Shown here in pieces: positions 34,534-42,800 of a stretch of 64,000 nucleotides of DNA. The stretch is from Trebonia sp963836195 (GTDB lineage: Bacteria; Actinomycetota; Actinomycetes; Streptosporangiales; Streptosporangiaceae): contig CAWIIX010000002.1 in the NCBI GenBank assembly GCA_963836195.1, forward strand, positions 124,001 to 188,000, read 5' to 3'. Every line of letters begins with the position of its first letter. Within the stretch, counting starts at the first letter, position 1. The notes beneath the pieces were generated by a model. It searched no databases, was not told the origin of the DNA, and saw only the letters and a list, made by a program, of their open reading frames with translations. The translations under genes were made by a program, and so were the position numbers.

Positions 34534-35399
34534 CCGCGGCGCGCGATGGTGATCGTCCTTCCGCCGCGGATGTGCAGGTCGGCGCGGTTCAGCAGCGAGC
34601 GCGGGTCGCGGGAGTCGAGCAGCGCCGCCAGGGTGGCCTGATCATCGGGCTGGAGACGGTCGGCCAGCCCCTCCGACAGCCGCGCGAACCAGGCGCGGGC
34701 GTAGCGGGCCGCGCTCGGGTGCGTCGGCGGGTCCTGGTCGATCAGGAAGTCCCGCTCGGCCACGACGGTCCAGCCGGACTCGGTGAGCCGCGGCGCCCAC
34801 TGCGAGCCGAGGGTCGGCATCTCCTCGGTGTACGCGCGGCCGAGTACGTCGGTGATCCGTCCCTCGAAGCCGGGCCGGCCGAAGCCGAGGTCATCGGGGA
34901 GGAAGAGCAGCTGCGAGGCGAACTCCGACACCGCGATCAGCCCGCCCGGTCGGGTGGCGCCGAGGGCGTCGCGCAGTACCCGGGCCGGGTCGGCCATGTG
35001 GTGCAGCGATGCCGACGCCCAGGTCAGGTCGAGCAGGCCGAGATCCGGCCAGCCGGCGTCAAGGTCGGCCTCGACCGGGCGGACACGCGCGGCCAGTCCG
35101 GCCGTGGCCGCCTTGGCGGCGATCTTGGCCAGCGAGACGGGCGAGACGTCGAGCGCGATGACCTCCGCGTCGGGGAACCGCTCGGCCAGCCCGATCGCCC
35201 CGGTGCCGGTCCCCGCGCCGAGGTCGAGCAGCCGGGTCCGGGTGGTGCCCGCCGCCGCGCTCTGCACCCAGTCAAGCGCGTCCGACCAGTAGTCGCGCAG
35301 CACCTCGGCGTCCAGGTCGAGCAGGTCGGTGTAGTCGTCCTCGGCGGCGCCCGCATGCCGGTGCGCGTGATGGTCGTGGTGAGCGTGGGTGTCTGCCAT
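34530..35399 (-). CDS. SAM-dependent methyltransferase
   Basis: 289 residues. A histidine-rich start (ADTHAHHDHHAHRHAG) precedes a class-I methyltransferase domain: motif I LLDLGAGTGTGAIGLAERF, acidic loop VIALDVSP, motif post II LTWASASLHHMADPARVLRD. The methyl acceptor is unknown. Divergent from the XRE-cupin gene with a 47-base spacer, so the two may share control. Confidence 0.88.
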   Translation of the reverse strand: MADTHAHHDHHAHRHAGAAEDDYTDLLDLDAEVLRDYWSDALDWVQSAAAGTTRTRLLDLGAGTGTGAIGLAERFPDAEVIALDVSPVSLAKIAAKAATAGLAARVRPVEADLDAGWPDLGLLDLTWASASLHHMADPARVLRDALGATRPGGLIAVSEFASQLLFLPDDLGFGRPGFEGRITDVLGRAYTEEMPTLGSQWAPRLTESGWTVVAERDFLIDQDPPTHPSAARYARAWFARLSEGLADRLQPDDQATLAALLDSRDPRSLLNRADLHIRGGRTITIARRG

Positions 35400-35437
35400 G
35401 CCTCCACGGTAGGCGTAGATTGCGACAACAGCATAAG

Positions 35438-35458
35438 ATCTTGCCAATGACGCAAGAT
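35438..35458. promoter_or_regulatory. Inverted repeat over the start codon of the XRE-cupin gene
   Basis: ATCTTGC (35438-35444) and GCAAGAT (35452-35458) are perfect arms flanking a 7-base spacer that contains the ATG at 35447. It lies between divergent methyltransferase and XRE-cupin genes, so autoregulation by the XRE-cupin protein is likely. Confidence 0.55.
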
Positions 35459-36031
35459 GAAACGCTCGATGCGGTCATCCGCGCCCGCATCCGCGGGCTG
35501 CGGGCGGCACGCGGCTGGTCGCTGGACGCGCTGGCCGGGCGCTGTCACATGAGCGCCTCGACGCTCAGCCGGATCGAGACCGGCCACCGCCGCATCTCCA
35601 TCGACCAGCTGGTCCCGATCGCGCGGGCGCTCGGCTCCAGCCTCGACCAGCTGGTCGAGCCGGTCGACGACGACGACGTGGTCATCAGGCCCCGGCACGA
35701 CCGCGGGCACGGCGCGGTCAGCTGGATGCTGACCCGCGAGGACGAGCCGCACGGCCTGGCCGTGGCCAAGATGCGCATCACCGCCCGGCGGCCGACCCAC
35801 GAGCTCGGCGTGCACCCCGGCCACGAGTGGTTCACGGTGCTGTCCGGCACCGCCCGGCTCCAGCTGGGGGAGCGGGTCATCCTGGTCGAGGCCGGGCAGG
35901 CGGCGCAGTTCTCGACCATGGCCCCGCACGCGATCACCGCCGCCGAGGGACAGGTCGAGATCCTCGTCATCTTCGACCGCGACGGCCGACGCGCCCACCT
36001 GGACGCCATCGACCTCAGTGCGGGTGGCTAG
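35447..36031 (+). CDS. XRE-family regulator with C-terminal cupin sensor
   Basis: 194 residues. An N-terminal helix-turn-helix (RIRGLRAARGWSLDALAGRC, then HMSASTLSRIETGHRRISID) precedes a cupin barrel (HPGHEWFTVLSGTARLQLGE, VEAGQAAQFSTMAPHAITAA). Such proteins repress amine, polyamine or sugar genes and sense a small ligand in the cupin. The start is set by ATG 35447 within a palindrome. It converges on the amine oxidase gene with a 17-base overlap and is divergent from the methyltransferase. Confidence 0.9.
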   Translation: MTQDETLDAVIRARIRGLRAARGWSLDALAGRCHMSASTLSRIETGHRRISIDQLVPIARALGSSLDQLVEPVDDDDVVIRPRHDRGHGAVSWMLTREDEPHGLAVAKMRITARRPTHELGVHPGHEWFTVLSGTARLQLGERVILVEAGQAAQFSTMAPHAITAAEGQVEILVIFDRDGRRAHLDAIDLSAGG

Positions 36032-37902
36032 GCGGCACGTCCAGCGCCGGGTTGCGGTCGAAGAAGCCGAACGGCTTCAGCCAGAACGAGACGACGTCGG
36101 CCGGCATCACCGGCCAGTCCTCCGGCCGGGTGATGTGATGGATGCCGAACACGTACCAGAGCACCACGTCGGTGTTCTCGATCGGCCGGTCCGCCGCGGT
36201 CCACGCCGGCAGGCCGGTGTCGCGGGCGGCCTGGACCGGGAAGTCGCCGCAGGGCCACCGTTCGTCCTCGCGGTACGGGGTCACCCACAGCGTGTGCCCG
36301 ATCGCCTGGGCCCGCTGGAAGGCGGGGGAGGCGGGGTCGAGCAGCGGCGGGAACGCCGCCGAGGGGACGAGCTTGTAGCCGACCGGCGTGCCGAGCCCGT
36401 TCGCGACGTTGTCGTTGACCACCTTCCAGCTCCGCTGCACCCCCCAGTCGTAGTCCTGCTTCCCCTCCGACTCGGTCCGCAGCGGGCTGCTGGCGACCGT
36501 CAGGCCGAGCGCGTACGGGTCGTCGTCGCCCGGCCGGGCCGGCCGGGACTCGGAGACGTAGACCGTGTTGGCGGAACCGTCGACGTCGAGGTCGAGCCGG
36601 GCCACGATGAAGTGCTGGTGGAACGGCGCGTAGATGCCGTGGTCGACGATCGTCCCGTTGGCTGGCCGGCTGCCGGGCGCGGCGATGTGCGAGGTGACCA
36701 TGATCCCGGTCGCGCGGACCTCGCACTCGATGCTGCCGTCCTGGTAAAAGCGCCAGTACACCAGGTACTCGTAGTTGGCGACGGTCGCGTGGAAGGAGAG
36801 CACCAGCCGCCGGGCCCGGCGGACCTCGGCCCCGGCCCGCTCGTCCACGTGCTTCCACAGGACCCCGCTGTCCTCCTCGTGGATGCAGATCGCGTTGGGT
36901 ATGGTCGCCGGCTCGCCCTCGGGAGTCGTGGACCACCGCGTCCAGGTAGGTGATCTCGCCCAGGCAGTCGCAGCCGAGCGACAGCGAGGTGGTCATGAAG
37001 CCGAGGCCCCACTCGCCGATGTCGAACGCGGTCCGCCGGTAGTGATCCGGGCTGGCGTCCCGGTACGGCACCACCATCTCGGCGAACGACAGCCGGTGCG
37101 CGACCGAGCGCAGCCGTTCCCCGTCCTGGAATGCGACCTGGTGCAGGACGAGGCTCTCGCGGTGGTTGAAGCCCAGCCGCAGCTGCCAGTTCTGCCACCA
37201 GAGCAGGTTGCCGTCGAGCGTGAAGCCGACCCCGTCGGGCTGGCTGACCTCGAGCGGCGCCACCGAGCGCAGCCGCATCGGCAGGAGGTCGGGCAGGTAC
37301 TCGCCCATCACCTCCGGGTCGGTGCCGCCCTGGTAGTTGTCCTCGATCTCGAGCAGCTCCATCGCGTTCAGGTCGACGACCGGGTGCAGGCCGGTGAGGT
37401 GGTGGGCGTACGGGTTGCCGACCTCGCTGCCACGGAACCACAGGTCGCACCAGCCGATCCGGCGTCCCGCGTAGCGCTCGGGCACGAACGCCGCGCCGTA
37501 GGCCCACATGTCCGCCAGCACCCGCGACATGTCGGTGATGCCGCGGCGGCCGAGCGCATCGATGACGGCCGGGTGGGCGCGAATCATTTCGTCGCACTCG
37601 TGCCACTCGTCCACGGTCATGTTCGGCTGCTGCCCGGGCAGGTGCTCCCACCCGGTGACCGCGTCGCCGGTCAGCGACACGACCGCCCGGTACGCCTGCC
37701 CGTCGGCCCGGTCCCAGCACACGACCAGCGCCTCCCGCCGGGTCAATTCACCGGACGACAGCGCCATCACGTCCGCCTTGGCCGGCTCCCTCAGCTCGAT
37801 CGAGGCGAATCGCCAGCCCTCGCCCACCCCTCGTTCGCGGCGCACGATCGCGGCGGCCCGGCGGATCTCATCGGCGGTCAGCGGGTCCAGTGGATGGGGC
37901 AC
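36015..37902 (-). pseudogene. Copper-containing primary amine oxidase, frameshifted in this sequence
   Basis: About 628 residues if the frames are joined, near the family norm. From GTG 37902 (ribosome site GAAGGGA) come PHPLDPLTADEIRRAAAIVR, YRRTAFDIGEWGLGFMTTSL with the catalytic aspartate and LGEITYLDAVVHDS. After a shift come IPNAICIHEEDSGVLWKH, the topaquinone tyrosine in TVANYEYLVYW, the copper HxH in FHQHFIVARLDLDVDG and the third histidine in GIHHITRPEDWP. Relatives read HDSEGEP at the joint, so one extra C in a CCC run (36921-36923 on the plus strand) explains the break. It oxidises primary amines such as tyramine or phenethylamine. Confidence 0.9.
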
Positions 37903-37943
37903 GACAGTCCCTTCGTTCACAGGCTTCCGGTTCTGCCGATTAT

Positions 37944-38081
37944 CTACCTCGTCAGGAACAGCCAGGCGTTCACCACTCCGTTGACGAGCGCGATGATGAT
38001 CGCCGGCGCCAGCCAGTACAGCCCGTCGTCGCCCGCCCCACCCCGGCGCCGACGATGCCGTTGCCGGTACGGTCGCCTCAT
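37944..38081 (-). CDS. Small single-helix membrane protein ORF, 45 residues
   Basis: A very basic N-terminus (MRRPYRQRHRRRRGG) is followed by a transmembrane-like run LYWLAPAIIIALVNGVVNAW and LFLTR. Its ATG on the minus strand shares the TCATGA hexamer with the divergent SDR start. It ends 42 bases upstream of the amine oxidase and could be co-transcribed with it. I do not know the family; the hydrophobic segment is the only evidence. Confidence 0.4.
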   Translation of the reverse strand: MRRPYRQRHRRRRGGAGDDGLYWLAPAIIIALVNGVVNAWLFLTR

Positions 38082-39009
38082 GACGATTGTCTTCATCACC
38101 GGCGGCAGCAGCGGTATCGGCCTGGCGACCGTGCGCCGGCTGGCCGAAGCGGGCGACCAGGTGTTCTACGCGTCGCGCCAGCCGGCCCCGGTTCCGGTCG
38201 CGGGCGACGTCACCCACGTGCCCCTGGACCTGGCCGACCCGCAGGCGTGCGACGCCGCCGTGCAGTCGGTCGTGGCGGCGGCCGGCCGGCTCGACGTCCT
38301 GATCAACAACGCCGGGACGGCGGTGCTGGCCCCGCTCGAGGAGGGCGGCGACGCCGAGGCGCACCGGACGTTCGAGGTGAACGTGTTCGGCCCGATGCGG
38401 CTGATCCGCGCGGCGCTGCCGATCATGCGGGCCCAGGGCGGCGGCCGGATCATCAACGTGACCTCGGTCAACGACATCGCCCCGGCGCCCTTCGGCGGCT
38501 GGTACTCCGCGTCGAAGGCGGCCCTGGCCAGCCTGAGCACGGTGCTCGGGGCCGAGCTGCAGGGGACGGGCATCTTCGTCACGGTCGTCGCCCCCGGGCT
38601 GTTCGTCACCGGGATGTCGCAGCAGCTTCCGTTTGCCCGGGTGGCGGGCGACTCCCGGTACGCAGCGGCGTTCGAGAAGATGAACGCCGAGAGCGCCCTC
38701 GAGCTGGCGGCGGCCGGGGATCCCGACGAGGTGGCGCGCGCCCTGGCCGAGTGCATCGCCGCCGATCGGCCGCCCGCTCGCATCGTCGTCGGCGCGGACG
38801 GCATCGCCATGGACGAGACGTTCCGGACGACAAGCGCCGAAGACCTGGCGATCATGCTCCGCGACTACGTGGCCAGCCTGACCCGGCCAAGCACGCCGTT
38901 ACGTCCCCGTCGCCACCATGCCAAGTGCGCGATTGGGCCGGCAAGAGTGAGCCCAAACGCGCACTTGGCCCACACGAGCGGGGGGTCATACACGAGCGGG
39001 GCGTCATAA
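38080..39009 (+). CDS. Short-chain dehydrogenase/reductase with a repeat-derived tail
   Basis: 309 residues. The NADP-binding FITGGSSGIGLATVRRLAEA, the NNAGTAVLAPLEEG motif, NVTSVNDIAP (serine region) and the catalytic pair in GGWYSASKAAL are intact. This is the classical SDR fold of about 275 residues. The last 35 or so residues (from about LRPRRHHAKC) are encoded by a dispersed palindromic element (38920-38969), so the natural stop appears lost. Substrate unknown. Confidence 0.85.
   Translation: MTIVFITGGSSGIGLATVRRLAEAGDQVFYASRQPAPVPVAGDVTHVPLDLADPQACDAAVQSVVAAAGRLDVLINNAGTAVLAPLEEGGDAEAHRTFEVNVFGPMRLIRAALPIMRAQGGGRIINVTSVNDIAPAPFGGWYSASKAALASLSTVLGAELQGTGIFVTVVAPGLFVTGMSQQLPFARVAGDSRYAAAFEKMNAESALELAAAGDPDEVARALAECIAADRPPARIVVGADGIAMDETFRTTSAEDLAIMLRDYVASLTRPSTPLRPRRHHAKCAIGPARVSPNAHLAHTSGGSYTSGAS
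38920..38969. repeat. Dispersed palindromic element, copy 2 (19-bp arms)
   Basis: Arms GCCAAGTGCGCGATTGGGC (38920-38938) and GCCCAAACGCGCACTTGGC (38951-38969) pair with a single mismatch around the loop CGGCAAGAGTGA. The same loop and right arm are at 1746-1792. It lies inside the 3' end of the SDR reading frame. Confidence 0.9.
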
Positions 39010-39017
39010 TTGGGCGC

Positions 39018-39842
39018 ATGAGATGGGGACGGGGGGTGATGGGGGTGGTGATCGCTGCCGCGATCGCGGTCACCGCGGGCGGCTGCACGGAGAGCGACGG
39101 GACGACGGTGGCCACCCCCGCCGTCACCCCGACCTGCGCGAGCCCGGACTACTGCCCGCCCGCGAGCTGGGACACGGCCAAGGCGAGCACGCCGCTGGCG
39201 CAGATCCCAGCGTTCTCCGAGCCACTCAACGTGATCATCAGCGCCCGCTCGACCGTGTCCCTGGGCGCCATCCAGGCGGCCATGGATAAATGGGACACGG
39301 TCTCCACCGCGACCACCGTGACCCCGTCCGGCATCCACCTCAAGTGCATCTCCTCCGAGCAGGCGGACGTGACCGGGGCCGGCTACGTGCCGCAGCACGT
39401 GGCCTGGCGGCTGGGCGGCTGCGTGGACGGCAACGGCCTGTCGCTGACCGGCGACGAGGACCACGCCCGGATCTGGAACCAGCCGCTGGCGGGCAGCAAG
39501 TTCGGCGCCTGGTTCATCGCCGTCAGCTACGAGACCCTGTGCCTGGACCGCAACGGAACGCTGACGCCGGCCAGCACCAGCGCCGCCGACGAGACCTACG
39601 CGGCCGTGCACCCGGGCGACGCCTACCACTGCGTAGACGGCGGTCCCGGCAGCATCCACGCCAGGCACCCGGACGGCTATGAGGACGGCGCCGCCACCTT
39701 CGTCGCCGACGTCGCCGCGGCCGCCAGGGCCAAGGGCTGGCACTACAGCCAGCGGACGGTCACCGTCACCCGGACCGCGAACGCGGGCGAGGGCGGCGTC
39801 CCGTTCAACGGCGACGTCTCCGTGCTCACCGTCACCGCGTGA
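39018..39842 (+). CDS. Putative secreted lipoprotein, function unknown
   Basis: 274 residues. The signal sequence RWGRGVMGVVIAAAIAVTAG ends in a lipobox-like TAGGC. The mature part has several cysteines (CASPDYCPPAS, LKCISSEQ, GGCVDGNG, ETLCLDRNG, YHCVDGG), suggesting disulfides in an exported protein. A segment TLTPASTSAADETYAAVHPG and a HPDGYEDGAATFV pair resemble no family I can name. It follows the SDR by 8 bases. Confidence 0.7.
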   Translation: MRWGRGVMGVVIAAAIAVTAGGCTESDGTTVATPAVTPTCASPDYCPPASWDTAKASTPLAQIPAFSEPLNVIISARSTVSLGAIQAAMDKWDTVSTATTVTPSGIHLKCISSEQADVTGAGYVPQHVAWRLGGCVDGNGLSLTGDEDHARIWNQPLAGSKFGAWFIAVSYETLCLDRNGTLTPASTSAADETYAAVHPGDAYHCVDGGPGSIHARHPDGYEDGAATFVADVAAAARAKGWHYSQRTVTVTRTANAGEGGVPFNGDVSVLTVTA

Positions 39843-39870
39843 TTGTGGTCCGCCCCATAGGTGGGACCAG

Positions 39871-39895
39871 GGTCCGTTCGATATGAATGATCTTG
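39871..39895 (-). repeat. Dispersed TCGAACGGACC element, site 3 (minus orientation)
   Basis: GGTCCGTTCGA (39871-39881) is followed by TATGAATGATCTTGATTTTC, the reverse complement of the AT-rich flank seen at site 1. It lies in the 85-base gap between the lipoprotein and the LigJ-like gene. Confidence 0.85.
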
Positions 39896-39927
39896 ATTTT
39901 CCCTGACCGCAGCCGCAGGAGCCCCCG

Positions 39928-40950
39928 ATGATCATCGATTGCCACGGCCACTACACGACGGCGCCGGCCGCCCTCCAGGAGTACCGGGACGCGCAGCTCG
40001 CCCGGCTGGCGGACCCGACCCGGCCGGCGCCGGCCGCGCCCGAGATCAGCGACGACGAGATCAGGCAGACGATCGAGGGCAACCAGCTGCGGATAGCCCG
40101 CGAGCGCGGGACCGACCTGACGATCTTCTCGCCCCGGGCCTCGCACATGGGGCACCACATCGCCGACCCGGCCACGGCGGTGGCCTGGGCGCGGGTCTGC
40201 AACGACCTCATCTCCCGGGTGACGACGCTGTTCCCCGGCAACTTCGCCGGCGTCTGCCAGCTCCCGCAGGTGGCGAACGAGCCGCTCGACGCCAGCGTCG
40301 ACGAACTTGAGCGGTGCGTGACCGAGCTCGGGTTCGTCGGCTGCAACCTGAACCCGGACCCGTCGGGGGCGTGGTGGACGTCGCCGCCGCTGACCGACGA
40401 GTACTGGTTCCCGCTGTACGAGAAGATGGTCGAGCTCGACGTCCCGGCCATGATCCACGTGTCCACCTCGTGCAACCCGGCCGCGCACACGCTCGGCGCG
40501 CACTACCTCAACGCGGACACCACCGCCTTCATGCAGCTGCTGATGGGCGACCTGTTCGGGCGGTTCCCGACGCTGCGGTTCGTCATCCCGCACGGCGGCG
40601 GCGCGGTGCCGTACCACTGGGGCCGGTTCCTCGGCATCGCCACCAGGGAGAACCGCCCGCCGGTGGAGACCCTGCTGATGAACAACGTCTTCTTCGACAC
40701 CTGCGTCTACCACCAGCCCGGGGTCGACCTGCTGACCACGGTCATCACGCCCGGCAACATCCTGTTCGCGTCGGAGATGCTGGGCGCGGTCCGCGGCAAC
40801 AACCCGGCCGGCGACTTCCCCTGGGACGACACCAAGCGCTACGTCGACCAGGCGCCGCTGTCCGACGAGGACCGCACCAGGGTCTTCGAGGGCAACGTGC
40901 GCCGCGTGTACCCGCGTCTGGACGCGGCGCTCAAGGCGCGGGGCGCGTAA
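39928..40950 (+). CDS. ligJ: 4-oxalomesaconate hydratase (LigJ-type)
   Basis: 340 residues of the amidohydrolase fold. It opens IIDCHGHYTTAPAALQEYRD and continues DDEIRQTIEGNQLRIARERG, TIFSPRASHMGHHI, ELGFVGCNLNPDPSG, DVPAMIHVSTSCNPAAHTLG, PHGGGAVPYHWGRF and NNVFFDTCVYHQPGVDLL. This closely follows LigJ of the protocatechuate 4,5-cleavage pathway, which hydrates 4-oxalomesaconate before aldol cleavage. The partner genes (ligAB, ligC, ligI, ligK) are not in this window. Start at ATG with GCAGGA. Confidence 0.88.
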   Translation: MIIDCHGHYTTAPAALQEYRDAQLARLADPTRPAPAAPEISDDEIRQTIEGNQLRIARERGTDLTIFSPRASHMGHHIADPATAVAWARVCNDLISRVTTLFPGNFAGVCQLPQVANEPLDASVDELERCVTELGFVGCNLNPDPSGAWWTSPPLTDEYWFPLYEKMVELDVPAMIHVSTSCNPAAHTLGAHYLNADTTAFMQLLMGDLFGRFPTLRFVIPHGGGAVPYHWGRFLGIATRENRPPVETLLMNNVFFDTCVYHQPGVDLLTTVITPGNILFASEMLGAVRGNNPAGDFPWDDTKRYVDQAPLSDEDRTRVFEGNVRRVYPRLDAALKARGA

Positions 40951-41160
40951 CCGCAGGACCGCGGCGGAGACATTAGCCAGCAGCCACTTATTCGAACGCT
41001 CCAGCGACCAGCCGAACACGTCGCGGGTGCGGAGCAGGCCGTCGATCCCCTAGTAGTAGGTGATGATCCGGGTTGCCAGCTTCATCCGTTCCGCGAACAT
41101 CGCGATCGTCTGCTCGTCGGGCGCCAGCTCGGCCTGGATCAGATCGGCTAGGCCGCAGCC
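40951..41160 (-). pseudogene. Unidentified gene remnant with in-frame TAG
   Basis: Downstream of the alpha/beta hydrolase on the minus strand a protein-like reading frame runs LIQAELAPDEQTIAMFAERM, KLATRIITYY, stop TAG (about 41052), then GIDGLLRTRDVFGWSLERSN, KWLLANVSAAVLR. No start codon or full domain is recognisable. Composition looks coding, so this is likely the tail of a decayed gene. I cannot name the family. Confidence 0.4.
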
Positions 41161-41179
41161 GGCGGCGCAACCAGCGCCG

Positions 41180-42031
41180 TTACCGGCCCCAGTGGCGGCG
41201 CAGGTGCGGGGTCAGGTCCTCGGGGCGCTCCTCGGGGAAGAAGATCTTGGCCCCGTCGACCTCGATGACCTCGCGCGCCCCCGGGATCAGGTCGCGCAGG
41301 TGGTACGCCCACTTGACCGCGAAATTCGTGTCCGCGGTGCCCCAGACCAGCAGGGTCGGCGCGGTCAGCGCGCGCAGCTGATCGCCGGCCGCCTCGATGT
41401 CGGCCGCGTCGAGCGAGGCGAGCAGCCGCTCGCAGTCGCGGGCGCGCTCGATCGTCGCGCAGGCGCCGACGATGTAGTCCCGCCAGGCGTCCTCGGGGAC
41501 CCGCTCCGGGTGCTCGTAGCCCATGCTCAGCGGGTGCGTCGGCCAGGTCTGCGGGTTCGCCGCGAGCCCGGCCATCAGCGGCGCCAGCGTGCCCTGCCGG
41601 GCCTGCTCGATGACCGGCGCGAAGTCCGCCGGCGGGAAGTTGCCCTCGCAGTCGCAGTTGGTCAGGGTGAGCGTCCGGATCTTGTCCGGGTGGCGGGCGG
41701 CGAAGATCTGCGCGATCGCGCCGCCGGTGTCGTTGCCGACCAGGTCGACCTGGCCGAGCCCGAGCCCGTCGCACAGGCCGGCCAGCGCCTCGGCCAGCGC
41801 GGCCGGGGACATGTCGTCGCGGGCGGCGCTGGCGCCGTGCGCGGGCAGGTCGACCGCGATGCACCGGCTGGTGTCGCTCAGCTCCGCGATGACCTCCCGC
41901 CAGAGCGCGCCGCTGGTGCCCACGCCGTGCACGAACAGGGCGGCCGGCCCCGTGCCGAGCTCGGTGTAGGCGATCGCGCCGGTCGGAGTCGCCAGGGACC
42001 GGCGGTGGGAGAGGAAAGCGTTCACGTCCAT
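41180..42031 (-). CDS. Alpha/beta hydrolase
   Basis: 283 residues from an ATG with GGAGA eight bases ahead. The HG oxyanion motif is LFVHGVGTSGALW, the nucleophile position in VDLVGNDTGGAIAQIFAARH is aspartate (GNDTG), as in haloalkane dehalogenases and epoxide hydrolases, and TLLVWGTADTNFAVKWAYHL carries the acid. The substrate is unknown. Two palindromes in the divergent space with the TetR gene point to regulation by that TetR protein. Confidence 0.85.
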   Translation of the reverse strand: MDVNAFLSHRRSLATPTGAIAYTELGTGPAALFVHGVGTSGALWREVIAELSDTSRCIAVDLPAHGASAARDDMSPAALAEALAGLCDGLGLGQVDLVGNDTGGAIAQIFAARHPDKIRTLTLTNCDCEGNFPPADFAPVIEQARQGTLAPLMAGLAANPQTWPTHPLSMGYEHPERVPEDAWRDYIVGACATIERARDCERLLASLDAADIEAAGDQLRALTAPTLLVWGTADTNFAVKWAYHLRDLIPGAREVIEVDGAKIFFPEERPEDLTPHLRRHWGR

Positions 42032-42055
42032 GGGCTGTTCTCCTACGATAGGCAT

Positions 42056-42094
42056 ACCGACTGTCGGTCTATTAAAGACATACCGACTGTCGGT
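42056..42094. promoter_or_regulatory. Two identical palindromic TetR operators
   Basis: ACCGACTGTCGGT occurs at 42056-42068 and again at 42082-42094, 26 bases apart, each a perfect 6+1+6 palindrome within a longer CATACCGACTGTCGGTCT direct repeat. They sit between the hydrolase and the divergent TetR gene, 25 bases from the hydrolase start. This is the classic layout of a TetR repressor controlling itself and its neighbour. Confidence 0.75.
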
Positions 42095-42167
42095 CTGTCA
42101 AGAGCGCGAGGCTTCGGTTCACCCCCGCCAAGGCGCGCGCTCCGCCAGGAAGGAACACCAGGTACAA

Positions 42168-42800
42168 ATGAGTCCCATGAGCGTGAGTCCGATGAGCGAA
42201 GAGCAGGGTGCCCCGGGCAAGCGGGCGGCCCAGGGCCGCGCGACCCGCGGGCAGCTGATCGAGGTGGCGACCGGGCTGTTCGCCGACCACGGCTACGAGG
42301 GCACCTCGATCGAGGCGGTGCTGACCGCCGCCGGGGTCAGCCGGGGCGCCCTCTACCATCACTTCGCGGGCAAGGAAGCCCTGTTCACGGCCGTCCTCGA
42401 GGCGCTCAGCGAGCGCATCACGGTGCAGCTGACCGAGATCATCAGCGCCAGCGCCGACCCCGCCGACGCGGTCCGCACCGCCGCCCTGGCCTGGATCGAC
42501 CTGGCGGGCGACCCCGTCATCCAGCGGATCATGCTGGTGGACGCGCCCTCGGTGCTCGGCTGGGAGCAGTGGCGGGCCATGGACGAAGGCCGGACGGTCG
42601 GCGCCATGCGGGACATGCTGCAGGCGGTCAGCGACGCCGGCCGCCTGCCGGGGGAGCTCGTCGGCCCGTTCGCGCACATGATCCTGGCCGCCCTCGACGA
42701 GGCCGCCATGGTCGTCGCCCGCGCCCCCGACTCACGGGTCGCGGTCGCCGAGGAGCGGCAGGCGGTCGAGGAGTTCCTCGCCCGCCTGCTGCGCCCGTAG
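42168..42800 (+). CDS. TetR family transcriptional regulator
   Basis: 210 residues; an alternative ATG lies three codons on. The DNA-binding domain reads TRGQLIEVATGLFADHGYEG, TSIEAVLTAAGVSRGALYHH, FAGKEALF. The C-terminal part resembles the TetR_C_33-like effector domain (LAWIDLAGDPVIQRIMLVDA). Divergent from the alpha/beta hydrolase with two operator palindromes between. Its 3' end is overlapped by 69 bases by the convergent acyl-CoA dehydrogenase reading frame. Confidence 0.9.
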   Translation: MSPMSVSPMSEEQGAPGKRAAQGRATRGQLIEVATGLFADHGYEGTSIEAVLTAAGVSRGALYHHFAGKEALFTAVLEALSERITVQLTEIISASADPADAVRTAALAWIDLAGDPVIQRIMLVDAPSVLGWEQWRAMDEGRTVGAMRDMLQAVSDAGRLPGELVGPFAHMILAALDEAAMVVARAPDSRVAVAEERQAVEEFLARLLRP

